A stretch of DNA of 64,000 nucleotides from CBFHND01 sp965657085 (lineage in GTDB: Bacteria > Pseudomonadota > Alphaproteobacteria > Rhodobacterales > Rhodobacteraceae), in assembly GCA_965657085.1 (NCBI GenBank), contig CBFHND010000003.1:62001-126000 (forward strand), read 5' to 3'. How positions within the stretch are numbered: the stretch's first letter is position 1; each line of letters starts with the position of its first letter. Of the stretch, positions 49,164 to 57,118 are shown one piece after another. The notes under the pieces were generated by a model. The model worked only from the letters and a program-made list of their open reading frames with translations, was not told the origin of the DNA and did not search any database. The position numbers and the translations under genes were made by a program.

Positions 49164-50471
49164 ATGGCCCGTGACTACCTCAAAAAAGCGACAAAAACTG
49201 CACAGACCGGATCGTCGGATGTGCATGATACCGTCGTGAAAATCCTTGGCGATATCGAAGCGGGCGGGGATGCCGCCGCGATGGAATATGCCGCCAAGTT
49301 CGACAACTACGATGGCAACGTGATCCTGACCGACGAAGAGATTCAGGCCGCCATCGCCAAGGTTCCGCAAAAGCTGAAGGACGATATCGCCTTTGCCCAC
49401 GACAACGTGCGCCGCTTTGCCGAGACCCAGAAGAAGACGATGACAAACGTCGAGTTGGAAGTGGTGCCGGGCCTGATCGCGGGTCAGAAAACCATCCCCT
49501 GCCGCGCGGCCGGATGCTATGTGCCCGGCGGGCGCTACAGCCACGTCGCATCCGCCATCATGACGGTGACAACCGCGAAGGTCGCGGGCGTCAAACACAT
49601 CACTGCCTGTTCGCCGCCCCGTCCGGGCGAAGGCGTGCCGCCGGCCATCATTTACGCCGCGCACATCTGTGGCGCGGACAAGATCCTGTCGATGGGCGGT
49701 GTTCAAGGTGTGGCCGCGATGACCTTTGGCCTTTTTGGCCTTCCCAAGGCCGATATCCTTGTTGGTCCGGGCAACCAATTCGTGGCCGAAGCCAAGCGTA
49801 TCCTCTTTGGCCGCGTGGGCATCGACATGATTGCCGGCCCCACCGACAGCCTTGTTCTGGCCGATGCCACTGCCGATCCGCACATCGTGGCCACCGATTT
49901 GGTCAGCCAGGCGGAACACGGCTACAACTCGCCCGTGTGGCTGGTCACCGATGACCGCGCACTGGCCGAAGACGTGATGAACCGCGTGCCAGACCTGATC
50001 GCCGATCTGCCCGACCTCAACCGCGAAAACGCGACAGCCGCATGGCGCGATTATGCCGAAGTGATTGTCTGCGCCGACCGCGAGGAAATGGCCGCGACGT
50101 CGGACGACTATGCGCCCGAGCACCTGACCGTGATGGCCGAGGACCTCGATTGGTGGCTGGATCGTCTGACCTGCTATGGCTCGCTGTTTCTGGGCGAGGA
50201 AACAACCGTATCCTACGGCGACAAATCCTCAGGCACCAACCACGTGCTGCCCACCTCGGGATCGGCCAAGTACACAGGCGGTCTGTCGGTTCACAAGTAC
50301 ATGAAGATCGTCACATGGCAGCGCGCCACCCGCGAAGGGTCCAAGGATGTGGCCATCGCCACCGCCCGGATCAGCCGCCTTGAAGGCATGGAAGGCCATG
50401 CCCGCTCGGCGGACGTGCGCCTTGCCAAGTATTTCCCGCAGGAAAACTTCGACCTCTCGGCGGAGGAATAG
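49164..50471 (+). CDS. hpsN: Sulfopropanediol 3-dehydrogenase-like enzyme (HpsN/HisD family)
   Basis: A 435-residue zinc- and NAD-dependent dehydrogenase of the histidinol dehydrogenase family. Zinc ligands Gln249 and His252 (SQAEHG), Asp353 (GDKSSGTNH) and His412 (MEGHARSAD) and the catalytic Glu319-His320 (APEHL) all align with those of HisD. HpsN oxidises (R)-2,3-dihydroxypropane-1-sulfonate to (R)-sulfolactate. The neighbours (TRAP transporter, two alcohol dehydrogenases, ComD and ComE) and the lack of any his gene support HpsN over HisD. Start ATG 49164 (MARDYL) fits the family; an in-frame GTG 49110 is possible. Its TAG abuts the next GTG. Confidence 0.8.
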   Translation: MARDYLKKATKTAQTGSSDVHDTVVKILGDIEAGGDAAAMEYAAKFDNYDGNVILTDEEIQAAIAKVPQKLKDDIAFAHDNVRRFAETQKKTMTNVELEVVPGLIAGQKTIPCRAAGCYVPGGRYSHVASAIMTVTTAKVAGVKHITACSPPRPGEGVPPAIIYAAHICGADKILSMGGVQGVAAMTFGLFGLPKADILVGPGNQFVAEAKRILFGRVGIDMIAGPTDSLVLADATADPHIVATDLVSQAEHGYNSPVWLVTDDRALAEDVMNRVPDLIADLPDLNRENATAAWRDYAEVIVCADREEMAATSDDYAPEHLTVMAEDLDWWLDRLTCYGSLFLGEETTVSYGDKSSGTNHVLPTSGSAKYTGGLSVHKYMKIVTWQRATREGSKDVAIATARISRLEGMEGHARSADVRLAKYFPQENFDLSAEE

Positions 50472-51227
50472 GTGCAACCCGACCTCTTCAGCGTTCAAGG
50501 GCGCGTGGCCTGTGTGACGGGGGCCTCATCCGGCCTTGGTCAGGCGGCGGCGTCCCTTCTGGCCGCGCATGGCGCGCGCGTGGTGGGTATTGCCCGCCGC
50601 GCCGACGCCCTGTCGGCATGGCAGGCTGAAGCCAAGGGCGAGGTCGCAACCTTGACGGCGGATTTGTCGGATCGCAGCGCTCTGCGGGATATCGCGGCAG
50701 AGACAGCCAAGCCGTTTGGCGCGCCCGACATCCTGATCAACGCCGCAGGCATCAACACCCGCACCCACGCAGATGATGTGACGCCCGATGACTGGGACCT
50801 GACGCTGGACCTGAACCTCAGCGCCCCCTTCTTTCTGGCGCAGGCCATGGTGCCCGCGATGAAAGCCAAGAGCTGGGGCCGCATCCTGAATTTCGCGTCC
50901 CTGCAATCGCGCCGCGCCTTTGCCAATGGCATCAGCTATGGCGCGTCCAAGGGGGGTGTCGAACAGTTGACCCGCGCCATGGCCGAAGCCTGGAGCGCGC
51001 ATGGCATCACCGCCAACGCAGTCGCGCCGGGGTTCTTCCGCACCGAACTGACCGGCCCGGTTTTTGCCAACCCTGAACTGGCGCAAAAGAACGCGGACCA
51101 GACCTGTATCGGACGCAATGGCGAACCTTCCGACCTTGATGGGCCGGTCTTGTTCTTCTGTTCCGAGGCCGGCGGCTATGTGACCGGCCAGACCCTATTT
51201 GTCGACGGAGGTTTCACCGCGAAATGA
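50472..51227 (+). CDS. Short-chain dehydrogenase/reductase, possible HpsO-like
   Basis: A 251-residue NAD(P)-dependent SDR. TGASSGLGQA (about 16-25) is the cofactor motif, NAAGINTRTH the structural motif, NFASLQSRRA the catalytic Ser (about 144) and YGASKGG the catalytic Tyr-x3-Lys (about 156-160). GFFRTELTGPVF and VTGQTLFVDGG are typical of the C-terminus. In the DHPS pathway, HpsO and HpsP oxidise the C2 of DHPS so the stereoisomers can interconvert; this gene or the next may do so, or oxidise sulfolactate to sulfopyruvate. The assignment is by context. Start is GTG, directly after the hpsN stop; the stop overlaps the next ATG. Confidence 0.88.
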   Translation: MQPDLFSVQGRVACVTGASSGLGQAAASLLAAHGARVVGIARRADALSAWQAEAKGEVATLTADLSDRSALRDIAAETAKPFGAPDILINAAGINTRTHADDVTPDDWDLTLDLNLSAPFFLAQAMVPAMKAKSWGRILNFASLQSRRAFANGISYGASKGGVEQLTRAMAEAWSAHGITANAVAPGFFRTELTGPVFANPELAQKNADQTCIGRNGEPSDLDGPVLFFCSEAGGYVTGQTLFVDGGFTAK

Positions 51228-52225
51228 AAGCCTTGGTATACACAGGGGTGGAAACCCTCGACTACCGCGATGTCCCGATGCCCGAGCCTACGGAAGGGCA
51301 GGCGCTGGTCAAGATCCTCGCCTCTGGCATTTGCGGGTCGGACATGCACGCCTATCTGGGCCACGATGAACGCCGCCCTGCCCCACTTATTCTCGGGCAC
51401 GAAGCCGCAGGGATCGTTCAGGGGGGCGCGATGGATGGTCAGCGGGTCACCATCAACCCGCTGGTCAGTTGCATGGCCTGCGAGCCGTGCCTGCAAGGGC
51501 GCACCAACATCTGCGCCGACCGCATGATCATCTCCATGCCCCCGCGCGAGGGGGCCTTTGCAGAATGGGTGGCCATCTCCGAAGGCAACCTTGTGCCGGT
51601 TCCGGATGGCACACCTCTGGAACATGCGGCCCTCGCCGAACCCATCGCCTGCGGGTGGCATGCGGCACGGCTGGCCCTGCCCTTGGTTCATGCATCCGCC
51701 CCCCGCGCGCTGGTCATTGGCGGCGGTGCGATTGGCATGGGGGCCGCGTTGTCCTTGCAGGCGCAGGGCCTTGCCGATGTCACATTGATAGAACCGCACG
51801 ACGCCCGCCGCGCCTATATCGCGGACCGCGCACCCTTTGCCGTCGGCACCGAGGCCGACCTGAAGGATGCGCAATTCGATGTTGTCATCGACGGCGTGGG
51901 CTTTGATGCCACCCGCGCACTGGCTTCAGCCCGTGCCAAACCCGGCGGCGTGATCGCACACATCGGGTTGGGCAGCGCCACGGGTGGCTTGGACATCCGC
52001 CGCATGACATTGCAAGAGATTACCTTTATCGGCACCTACACCTACACCGCCGAAGATTTCCGCCAGACCGCCAAAGCCATCTTTGATGGCAGCCTTGGTG
52101 CTTTGGACTGGATCACGACCCAACCGCTGGCAACGGGCGCCGACGCCTTTGCCGCCATCCGGTCGGGATCCGCAACTGCCCCCAAGACCATTCTCATCCC
52201 CACACATGAAGGAGGAAACGCGTGA
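51224..52225 (+). CDS. Zinc-type alcohol dehydrogenase (MDR), possible HpsP-like
   Basis: A 333-residue medium-chain dehydrogenase. GICGSDMHAYLGHDE (about 39-53) and ILGHEAAGIV provide the catalytic zinc Cys and His-Glu; CMACEPCLQGRTNIC (about 84-98) holds the four structural zinc cysteines; ALVIGGGAIGMGAALSL is the NAD Rossmann motif. It probably acts on a sulfonated alcohol or hydroxy acid in the DHPS route. Its ATG overlaps the SDR stop (ATGA) and its stop overlaps the comD GTG. Length is slightly short compared with 340-350 residue family members. Substrate assignment is inference. Confidence 0.9.
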   Translation: MKALVYTGVETLDYRDVPMPEPTEGQALVKILASGICGSDMHAYLGHDERRPAPLILGHEAAGIVQGGAMDGQRVTINPLVSCMACEPCLQGRTNICADRMIISMPPREGAFAEWVAISEGNLVPVPDGTPLEHAALAEPIACGWHAARLALPLVHASAPRALVIGGGAIGMGAALSLQAQGLADVTLIEPHDARRAYIADRAPFAVGTEADLKDAQFDVVIDGVGFDATRALASARAKPGGVIAHIGLGSATGGLDIRRMTLQEITFIGTYTYTAEDFRQTAKAIFDGSLGALDWITTQPLATGADAFAAIRSGSATAPKTILIPTHEGGNA

Positions 52226-52728
52226 GCATTTCCAAGCGAATAGTGGACGATATGGCCGCGAACGACATTTCGTTCGTGACCACCGTTCCCTGCAAACAAT
52301 TGGCCGGCGTCATCGACGAAGTGGAGGCCCGCGACGGCATGTTCCACATCCCGTCCAACAAGGAAGACGAAGGCATGGGCCTGTGCGCCGGTGCATGGAT
52401 GGGCGGCAAACGCCCCGCCATCATCATGCAGAACACCGCCATCGGCGTGACCATCAACACGCTGGCCACCCTGATCCAATACTACCGGATGCCCCTGCCG
52501 ATGCTGATCAGCTACCGGGGTGAACTGCGCGAACCTGTCGCCTGTCAGGTCGAAATGGCCGTGCACACCAAGGCGCTGCTGGCCCAGATGAACATCCCCA
52601 CCTACCACTTCCACAACCAGTCGGACGTGGAAGAGCTGGATATGATCCTGAAATACACATTCATGTGCAACAAACCCGTGGCGATCCTGACCGACGCCAA
52701 CTTCTGGGGAGGCTATGGCGACCAATGA
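52222..52728 (+). CDS. comD: Sulfopyruvate decarboxylase alpha subunit (ComD-like)
   Basis: A 168-residue protein with the N-terminal half of a thiamine-diphosphate enzyme. It carries VTTVPCKQLAGVID, IPSNKEDEGMGLCAGAWMGGKRPAIIMQNTA (about 46-75, with the catalytic Glu equivalent in KEDEG), LPMLISYRGELREP, and the C-terminal MCNKPVAILTDAN. This matches the alpha subunit of the split sulfopyruvate decarboxylase, which converts 3-sulfopyruvate to sulfoacetaldehyde and CO2. Phosphonopyruvate decarboxylase is an alternative. GAAGGAGGAAAC gives a strong site for GTG 52222. Translationally coupled to comE. Confidence 0.88.
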   Translation: MSISKRIVDDMAANDISFVTTVPCKQLAGVIDEVEARDGMFHIPSNKEDEGMGLCAGAWMGGKRPAIIMQNTAIGVTINTLATLIQYYRMPLPMLISYRGELREPVACQVEMAVHTKALLAQMNIPTYHFHNQSDVEELDMILKYTFMCNKPVAILTDANFWGGYGDQ

Positions 52729-53279
52729 TCCGTTCTGAAATCCTGCGCGAGATCGCGCCCATCCTTCGTGACCAACTGGTTGTCTGCAACATTGGCCTGC
52801 CCAGCCAGGAACTGCACATGATCGACGATCAACCCACCAACTTCTACATGTTGGGCACCATGGGCCTGTCGTCCTCCATCGGTCTGGGCCTTGCCCTGGC
52901 GCAAGACAAAACCGTCATTTCCATCGACGGCGATGGGTCGGTGCTGACCAACCTTGGCACACTGCCCACCATCGCCAACAACGTGGCCGACAACTACATC
53001 CTGATGATCATCGACAACGGGTCCTATGGCTCGACCGGCGATCAACCGACCTATGCGGGCAAGAAGACCGCCTTGGAAAACGTGGCAGCCGCCTGTGGCT
53101 GCGAGAACGTCGTGACCTGCAAGGATGTCGACACCGGCAAAACCCTGCAAGCGGCAATCGACAGCAAGAAGATGACGATCATCGTCGTCAAATGCGACAG
53201 CGGCAACATCAAGCTGCCGGTCATCACCATGGACCCCGTGGTCATCCGCGATCGCTTTATGAAAGCGGTGGCCAGCTAA
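52725..53279 (+). CDS. comE: Sulfopyruvate decarboxylase beta subunit (ComE-like)
   Basis: A 184-residue protein with the C-terminal half of a ThDP enzyme. MGLSSSIGLGLALA and SIDGDGSVLTNLGTLPTIAN with LMIIDNGSYGSTG (about 65-110) form the GDG-x-N ThDP/Mg site. The GSTGDQPTYAGKKTALENVAAACGC segment is typical for the beta subunit. With ComD it should give sulfoacetaldehyde, then split by Xsc into sulfite and acetyl phosphate in other roseobacters; no xsc or pta is in this window. ATGA overlap with comD. The operon ends here, at a good terminator. Confidence 0.88.
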   Translation: MIRSEILREIAPILRDQLVVCNIGLPSQELHMIDDQPTNFYMLGTMGLSSSIGLGLALAQDKTVISIDGDGSVLTNLGTLPTIANNVADNYILMIIDNGSYGSTGDQPTYAGKKTALENVAAACGCENVVTCKDVDTGKTLQAAIDSKKMTIIVVKCDSGNIKLPVITMDPVVIRDRFMKAVAS

Positions 53280-53291
53280 GGCCCCGCCCTT

Positions 53292-53326
53292 GCCCCTGCT
53301 TGACCTTGCGTCCGGCAGGGGCTTTT
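53292..53326 (+). terminator. Rho-independent terminator of the sulfonate operon
   Basis: GCCCCTGC (53292-53299) pairs exactly with GCAGGGGC (53315-53322) around a 15-nt loop and is followed by TTTT (53323-53326). It lies 13 bp after the ComE stop. Confidence 0.88.
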
Positions 53327-53397
53327 CACCACCCCGCTCTTGACCTTGCCGGGCCTTCGGTTTCGTATGGGAAACCACGAAAAAAGGGGCGCGGGCC

Positions 53398-54522
53398 ATG
53401 TATACACCAGCGATCACTGGCACAGGGGTCTTTACCCCCGATCAGACCATCACAAACGCCGAACTGGTGACGGCCTTCAACGCCTATGCCGACAAGTTCA
53501 ACGCCGAACACGCGGATGCCATCGCTGCGGGCGAGGTCGAGGCCAAACCCCACTCGTCCGAGGATTTCATATTCAAGGCGTCTGGTATCGAACAACGCTT
53601 CGTGCTCGACAAATCCGGCGTTCTGGACCCCGACGTCATGCACCCGCTCTTGCGCCAACGGTCTGATGATGAACCCGGCGTAATGGCCGAAATGGCGCTG
53701 GATGCAGCACGAAAGGCGCTGAAACAGGCGGGTAAAACTGCCCAAGACATCGACGCGGTGATCTGTGCCGCCTCCAACCTCGAACGTGCCTATCCGGCCG
53801 TTGCCATCGAAATTCAGGACCTTCTGGGCATTCAGGGCTTTGCCTTTGACATGAACGTGGCCTGTTCGTCGGCCACCTTCGGCATTCAGGCCGCCGCTGA
53901 CATGATCCGCTCGGGCTCGATCAAATCGGCTTTGGTTGTGAACCCGGAAATCTGCTCGGCGCACCTCGAATGGCGCGACCGCGATTGCCACTTCATCTTT
54001 GGCGACGTGGCCACCGCCATGGTCATCGAACGGGTCGAAGACGCCAAAGGCCCCTATTTCGAGATCAAGTCCACCCGCTGCGCCACCGAGTTTTCCAACA
54101 ACATTCGCAACAACAACGGCTTCCTGCGCCGCTCGCGCCCCGATGGGGTGGCAGACCGCCGCGACATGCAGTTCATGCAGAACGGCCGCAAGGTGTTCAA
54201 GGAAGTGCTGCCCATGGTGTCGAAACACATCGCCGACCACATGGCCGACGAAGGTGTCGAAGCCACCGATCTGAAACGGCTCTGGCTGCATCAGGCCAAC
54301 AAGTCGATGAACGATTTCATCGGCAAGAAGGTTCTGGGCCGCGACCCGGAACCCGGCGAACAACCCAACATCTTGCAGGACTACGCCAACACGTCCTCCG
54401 CTGGCTCCATCATCGCCTTCTCGAAATATTCGGAGGATATGAAAGACGGCGATCATGGCCTGATCTGTTCATTCGGCGCTGGCTATTCCGTGGGGTCCGT
54501 CATCGTGCAACGCCACGGCTGA
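53398..54522 (+). CDS. Beta-ketoacyl-ACP synthase III family enzyme
   Basis: A 374-residue thiolase-fold condensing enzyme. Cys156 (NVACSSATFG), His298 (LHQAN) and Asn331 (ANTSSAGS) complete the FabH-type Cys-His-Asn triad. The length is over 40 residues longer than standard FabH (about 320-330), as seen in FabY-like and related synthases that start fatty acid or secondary-metabolite chains. No other fatty acid synthesis gene is adjacent, so it may serve a special acyl acceptor. It begins 72 bp after the sulfonate terminator. The ribosome site AAAAAAGGGG precedes ATG 53398. Confidence 0.92.
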   Translation: MYTPAITGTGVFTPDQTITNAELVTAFNAYADKFNAEHADAIAAGEVEAKPHSSEDFIFKASGIEQRFVLDKSGVLDPDVMHPLLRQRSDDEPGVMAEMALDAARKALKQAGKTAQDIDAVICAASNLERAYPAVAIEIQDLLGIQGFAFDMNVACSSATFGIQAAADMIRSGSIKSALVVNPEICSAHLEWRDRDCHFIFGDVATAMVIERVEDAKGPYFEIKSTRCATEFSNNIRNNNGFLRRSRPDGVADRRDMQFMQNGRKVFKEVLPMVSKHIADHMADEGVEATDLKRLWLHQANKSMNDFIGKKVLGRDPEPGEQPNILQDYANTSSAGSIIAFSKYSEDMKDGDHGLICSFGAGYSVGSVIVQRHG

Positions 54523-54593
54523 TCCTGCGGCGGCATTGCGGGTCGGCGGGTGGGCGCCTTTCGCGCGTCAGCGCGGAACAGTTCAGCCGACGA

Positions 54594-55307
54594 TCACTGC
54601 TTCGACACCCGCGCATGCACCTCTTCAACGCTTTCCACCCGTTCCGAATACCGATCCACAAGGTACTCTGACCGGCCCCGCATCAGCCATGTGAATTTGA
54701 CCAATTCCTCCATGACATCGACGATGCGGCGGTAAAACGGCCCCTCAGGCAAACGTCCGTCCTGAAATTCAAGCCACGCCTTGGGGATCGACGATTGATT
54801 GGGGATCGTCACCATCCGCATCCAACGCCCAAGGATGCGCATCTGGTTCACCGCGTTGAACGATTGCGATCCACCCGACACCTGCATCACCGCCAATGTC
54901 TTGCCCTGCGTGGGCCGGATACCGCCCTTCATCGACAGCGGCAGCCAATCCACCTGCGTCTTCATCAGTCCGGTCATGGCCCCATGGCGTTCGGGGCTGG
55001 ACCAGACCATGCCCTCGGACCAGATGACCATATCGCGCAGTTCGGCCACTTTGGGGTGGCTTTCGTCCCCATCATCGACCAGCGGCAAACCCGAAGGGTC
55101 GAACATGCGGGTCTCACATCCCAGATGTCGCAAGACCCGCGCGGCCTCTTCGGCAGCCCGACGCGAATAGCTCACGTCCCGCAACGATCCGTAAAGCAGC
55201 AGAATACGCGGTGGGTGACGCGGGGCATCCGGCGCGCACAAAAGGTCAACGTCTATGGTGGGCAACGCCGCCGCAACCAGCGCCGGCAGATCGTCCGTTT
55301 CAGGCAC
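54594..55307 (-). CDS. arsH: ArsH-type NADPH-dependent FMN reductase
   Basis: A 237-residue flavodoxin-like protein. LLYGSLRDVSYSRRAAEEA (about 35-53) is the FMN phosphate loop and SSPERHGAMTGLMK (about 103-116) the ArsH signature; TIPNQSSIPKAW is the conserved ArsH tail. ArsH enzymes oxidise trivalent organoarsenicals or reduce quinones and azo dyes. No arsR, arsC or acr3 is present next to it, so an arsenic role is not guaranteed. The start is GTG 55307, 8 bp into the upstream gene, so it is coupled to it. It is convergent with the KAS III gene. Confidence 0.92.
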   Translation of the reverse strand: MPETDDLPALVAAALPTIDVDLLCAPDAPRHPPRILLLYGSLRDVSYSRRAAEEAARVLRHLGCETRMFDPSGLPLVDDGDESHPKVAELRDMVIWSEGMVWSSPERHGAMTGLMKTQVDWLPLSMKGGIRPTQGKTLAVMQVSGGSQSFNAVNQMRILGRWMRMVTIPNQSSIPKAWLEFQDGRLPEGPFYRRIVDVMEELVKFTWLMRGRSEYLVDRYSERVESVEEVHARVSKQ

Positions 55308-55758
55308 TCTCTTCCTCGAGGTGCAGCTTCATGTCGATCAGGACCTGTTGCAGCAACGTGGTCTCGCGCAGCAAGCGCTTGGCTTCGTTGACGGTGATGA
55401 TGCCGTCCTCGATGGACTGCTGGTATTCCGTCATCAACATGGCAAACCGCTGGCTCAGCGCGATCACGTCCGAATTGACCCCGCCCGAGGATTTGCTGTT
55501 GGGCCTGCGGTCATCAAAGGCCAGCGATCCGCCCTGCAACTCTGCCAGCGCGCTGGTGACGTGTGGGAAGGACGCCTGCTTTTCCAGGTGCACGACCGCA
55601 TCGATCGGCATGAACCTGTCTGCATGCTCAGGATTGTCGGAGTAATACCGCCCCAAGGTCGCCTTGGACTTGCCCGTCATTTCGCACGCTGGCTCGATTC
55701 CCACATCCTTGACCAGGGCCTCAGTGTGTTTCTTCAGATAACTGCCAATTCCAGCCAT
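55300..55758 (-). CDS. Protein resembling a phage CII-type regulator, unknown
   Basis: A 152-residue protein. The start IGSYLKKHTEALVKDVGIEPACEMTGKSKATLGRYYSD (in pieces: helix, CEMTGKSKATLGRYY, then RFMPIDAVVHLEKQASFPHV) has an HTH-like appearance reminiscent of lambda CII and related phage regulators: an A-x-x-xG-x-S-x-x-TLxRYY recognition helix followed by MPID. The C-terminal half (about 85-150) is a helical coiled coil with EEESA end. It overlaps arsH by 8 nt on the same strand and presumably helps control it or is cotranscribed. No other phage genes are nearby. Start ATG 55758; an in-frame 55827 start is less likely. Confidence 0.6.
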   Translation of the reverse strand: MAGIGSYLKKHTEALVKDVGIEPACEMTGKSKATLGRYYSDNPEHADRFMPIDAVVHLEKQASFPHVTSALAELQGGSLAFDDRRPNSKSSGGVNSDVIALSQRFAMLMTEYQQSIEDGIITVNEAKRLLRETTLLQQVLIDMKLHLEEESA

Positions 55759-56152
55759 GTTTTTTACCCAAACTCCCGTTGCGATGCGGCACCCCGTGTC
55801 GGGGGAAAGCATCAGACCTTTTCCCATTAATTCGAACGCAAGGAAATGTCATTTACAAAACATCCCAAGGTTTTCGGGATTTCTGAGTGGCCGGTGTCCC
55901 CAGCACCGGTTTCAGGGTGGGGTTCGTCATGCAACTGCCGCGTGGGATTGGCAGGCCGGGCAACCGGCAGCCGGCGTGGCGAACCCGTCAGTTTAAATGG
56001 TGCGCGCCTTGCATCCATCCCCAGGGTTTCGGCCCGTGCAAGGCGCACTTTTACTAACTGCCGGGTTTACTCCCGCACAGGCCGAAGCCACCACAGATGG
56101 CTACCCCACCCTGTACTTGCCCAGAGCGCGTCTGCATCGTAACAGACAGAGC
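55759..56152. other. 394-bp intergenic region with terminator-like hairpin ahead of tdk
   Basis: Between divergent genes. Hairpins visible: ATCCC/GGGAT at about 55868-55886, CCGGTG/CACCGG at about 55891-55909 followed by TTT, and a long bulged stem GTGCGCGCCTTGCA (56000-56013) with TGCAAGGCGCAC (56037-56048) followed by TTTT (56049-56052). The last could attenuate the tdk transcript, whose start is 100 bp downstream. No reading frame is convincing. I did not recognise a known riboswitch. Confidence 0.5.
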
Positions 56153-56737
56153 ATGGCCAAACTCTACTTCCACTACTCCACCATGAATGCAGGCAAATCG
56201 ACGGTCCTGCTGCAAGCTGCGCACAACTACCGCGAACGCGGCATGGAGCCCTATCTGCTGACCGCCCAATTCGACAACCGCGCGGGTGATGGACGTATCG
56301 CCAGCCGCATTGGCATCGGCAGTGACGCCGACACATTCGCCCCGGACGAAGACCTCTTTGCCAAGATCGCAACGCGCCTCGATCAGGGCCCGGTGGCCTG
56401 TATCTTTATCGACGAGGCCCAGTTCCTGACCGAACCCCAGGTCTGGCAACTGGCGCGCGCCGTGGACGACCTGGGCGTGCCAATCATGTGCTATGGCCTG
56501 CGCGTCGATTTTCAGGGCAAGCTGTTCCCCGGCTCCGCCTGTCTGCTCGCCCTTGCCGACGAAATGCGCGAGGTCCGCACGATCTGTCATTGCGGCAAGA
56601 AGGCAACGATGGTGGTGCGACAGGGCGCTGACGGCACCGTGCTGAAGGACGGCGCACAGGTGCAGATCGGCGGCAATGAAACTTACGTCTCGCTCTGCCG
56701 CCGACACTGGCGCGCCGCCGTTGGGGACGACGCATGA
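56153..56737 (+). CDS. tdk: Thymidine kinase
   Basis: A 194-residue type II thymidine kinase. YSTMNAGKSTVLLQA (about 6-20) is the P-loop, CIFIDEAQFL (about 82-91) the Walker B region with the DEAQF motif, CYGLRVDFQGKLFPGS is the lasso segment, and CHCGKKATM with a later CRRHW gives the zinc-ribbon cysteines. It phosphorylates thymidine to dTMP. The start MAKLYFHYS (56153) is used; an in-frame extension to 55997 goes through the hairpin region and is unlikely. The last codons overlap the ATG of the small exported protein gene (ATGA). Confidence 0.95.
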   Translation: MAKLYFHYSTMNAGKSTVLLQAAHNYRERGMEPYLLTAQFDNRAGDGRIASRIGIGSDADTFAPDEDLFAKIATRLDQGPVACIFIDEAQFLTEPQVWQLARAVDDLGVPIMCYGLRVDFQGKLFPGSACLLALADEMREVRTICHCGKKATMVVRQGADGTVLKDGAQVQIGGNETYVSLCRRHWRAAVGDDA

Positions 56738-57108
56738 AACGCTTCTGGTACGGGGTGTTAACAGGTGTGGCCCTGTGTAGCGTCCTGATCCTCACGGGCA
56801 TTCCCGGCATCACGCGCGGCACGTTGCAAATCATCGACGACAACGCCGTGGCCCGTTGGCAGGCGGCGCGTCTGGCCTTTCTGAGCGACGCGGCATTCCT
56901 TGCCTGCGCAACCGAAAAGGATTTGCGTCAGGCCGCCGAAGCACGGGGCTGGGAGGTTGAAACCGTGAACCTCGCAACCGAACAAATCCCCGAACGCCTT
57001 GATGACGCAACCTTTGCCATCCGCATCCACGTCCGGCCGCCCATGCCTTTGGACAAAGACCCCGGCGACATCGAAGGCTTCGATGATCGTGGTTGCCTGA
57101 TGCGATGA
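56734..57108 (+). CDS. Small membrane-anchored protein, unknown
   Basis: A 124-residue protein with one N-terminal hydrophobic segment (about 5-27, FWYGVLTGVALCSVLILTGIPG) that is a signal anchor or uncleaved signal. The remaining about 95 residues contain two cysteines (LACAT and the C-terminal CLMR) and a segment FAIRIHVRPPMP. It overlaps tdk by 4 nt and is thus translationally coupled to it, but I see no direct functional link. No family recognised. Confidence 0.7.
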   Translation: MKRFWYGVLTGVALCSVLILTGIPGITRGTLQIIDDNAVARWQAARLAFLSDAAFLACATEKDLRQAAEARGWEVETVNLATEQIPERLDDATFAIRIHVRPPMPLDKDPGDIEGFDDRGCLMR

Positions 57109-57118
57109 CAAAACGCGA

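Noticed and set aside
49164..50471. Calling this gene hisD of histidine biosynthesis
   Set aside because: The zinc and catalytic residues are shared by HisD and HpsN; the neighbours are transporter, alcohol dehydrogenases and ComDE, with no his genes.
55828..56152. Riboswitch ahead of tdk
   Set aside because: I looked for TPP, cobalamin and SAM-type conserved elements and found none; only hairpins remain.
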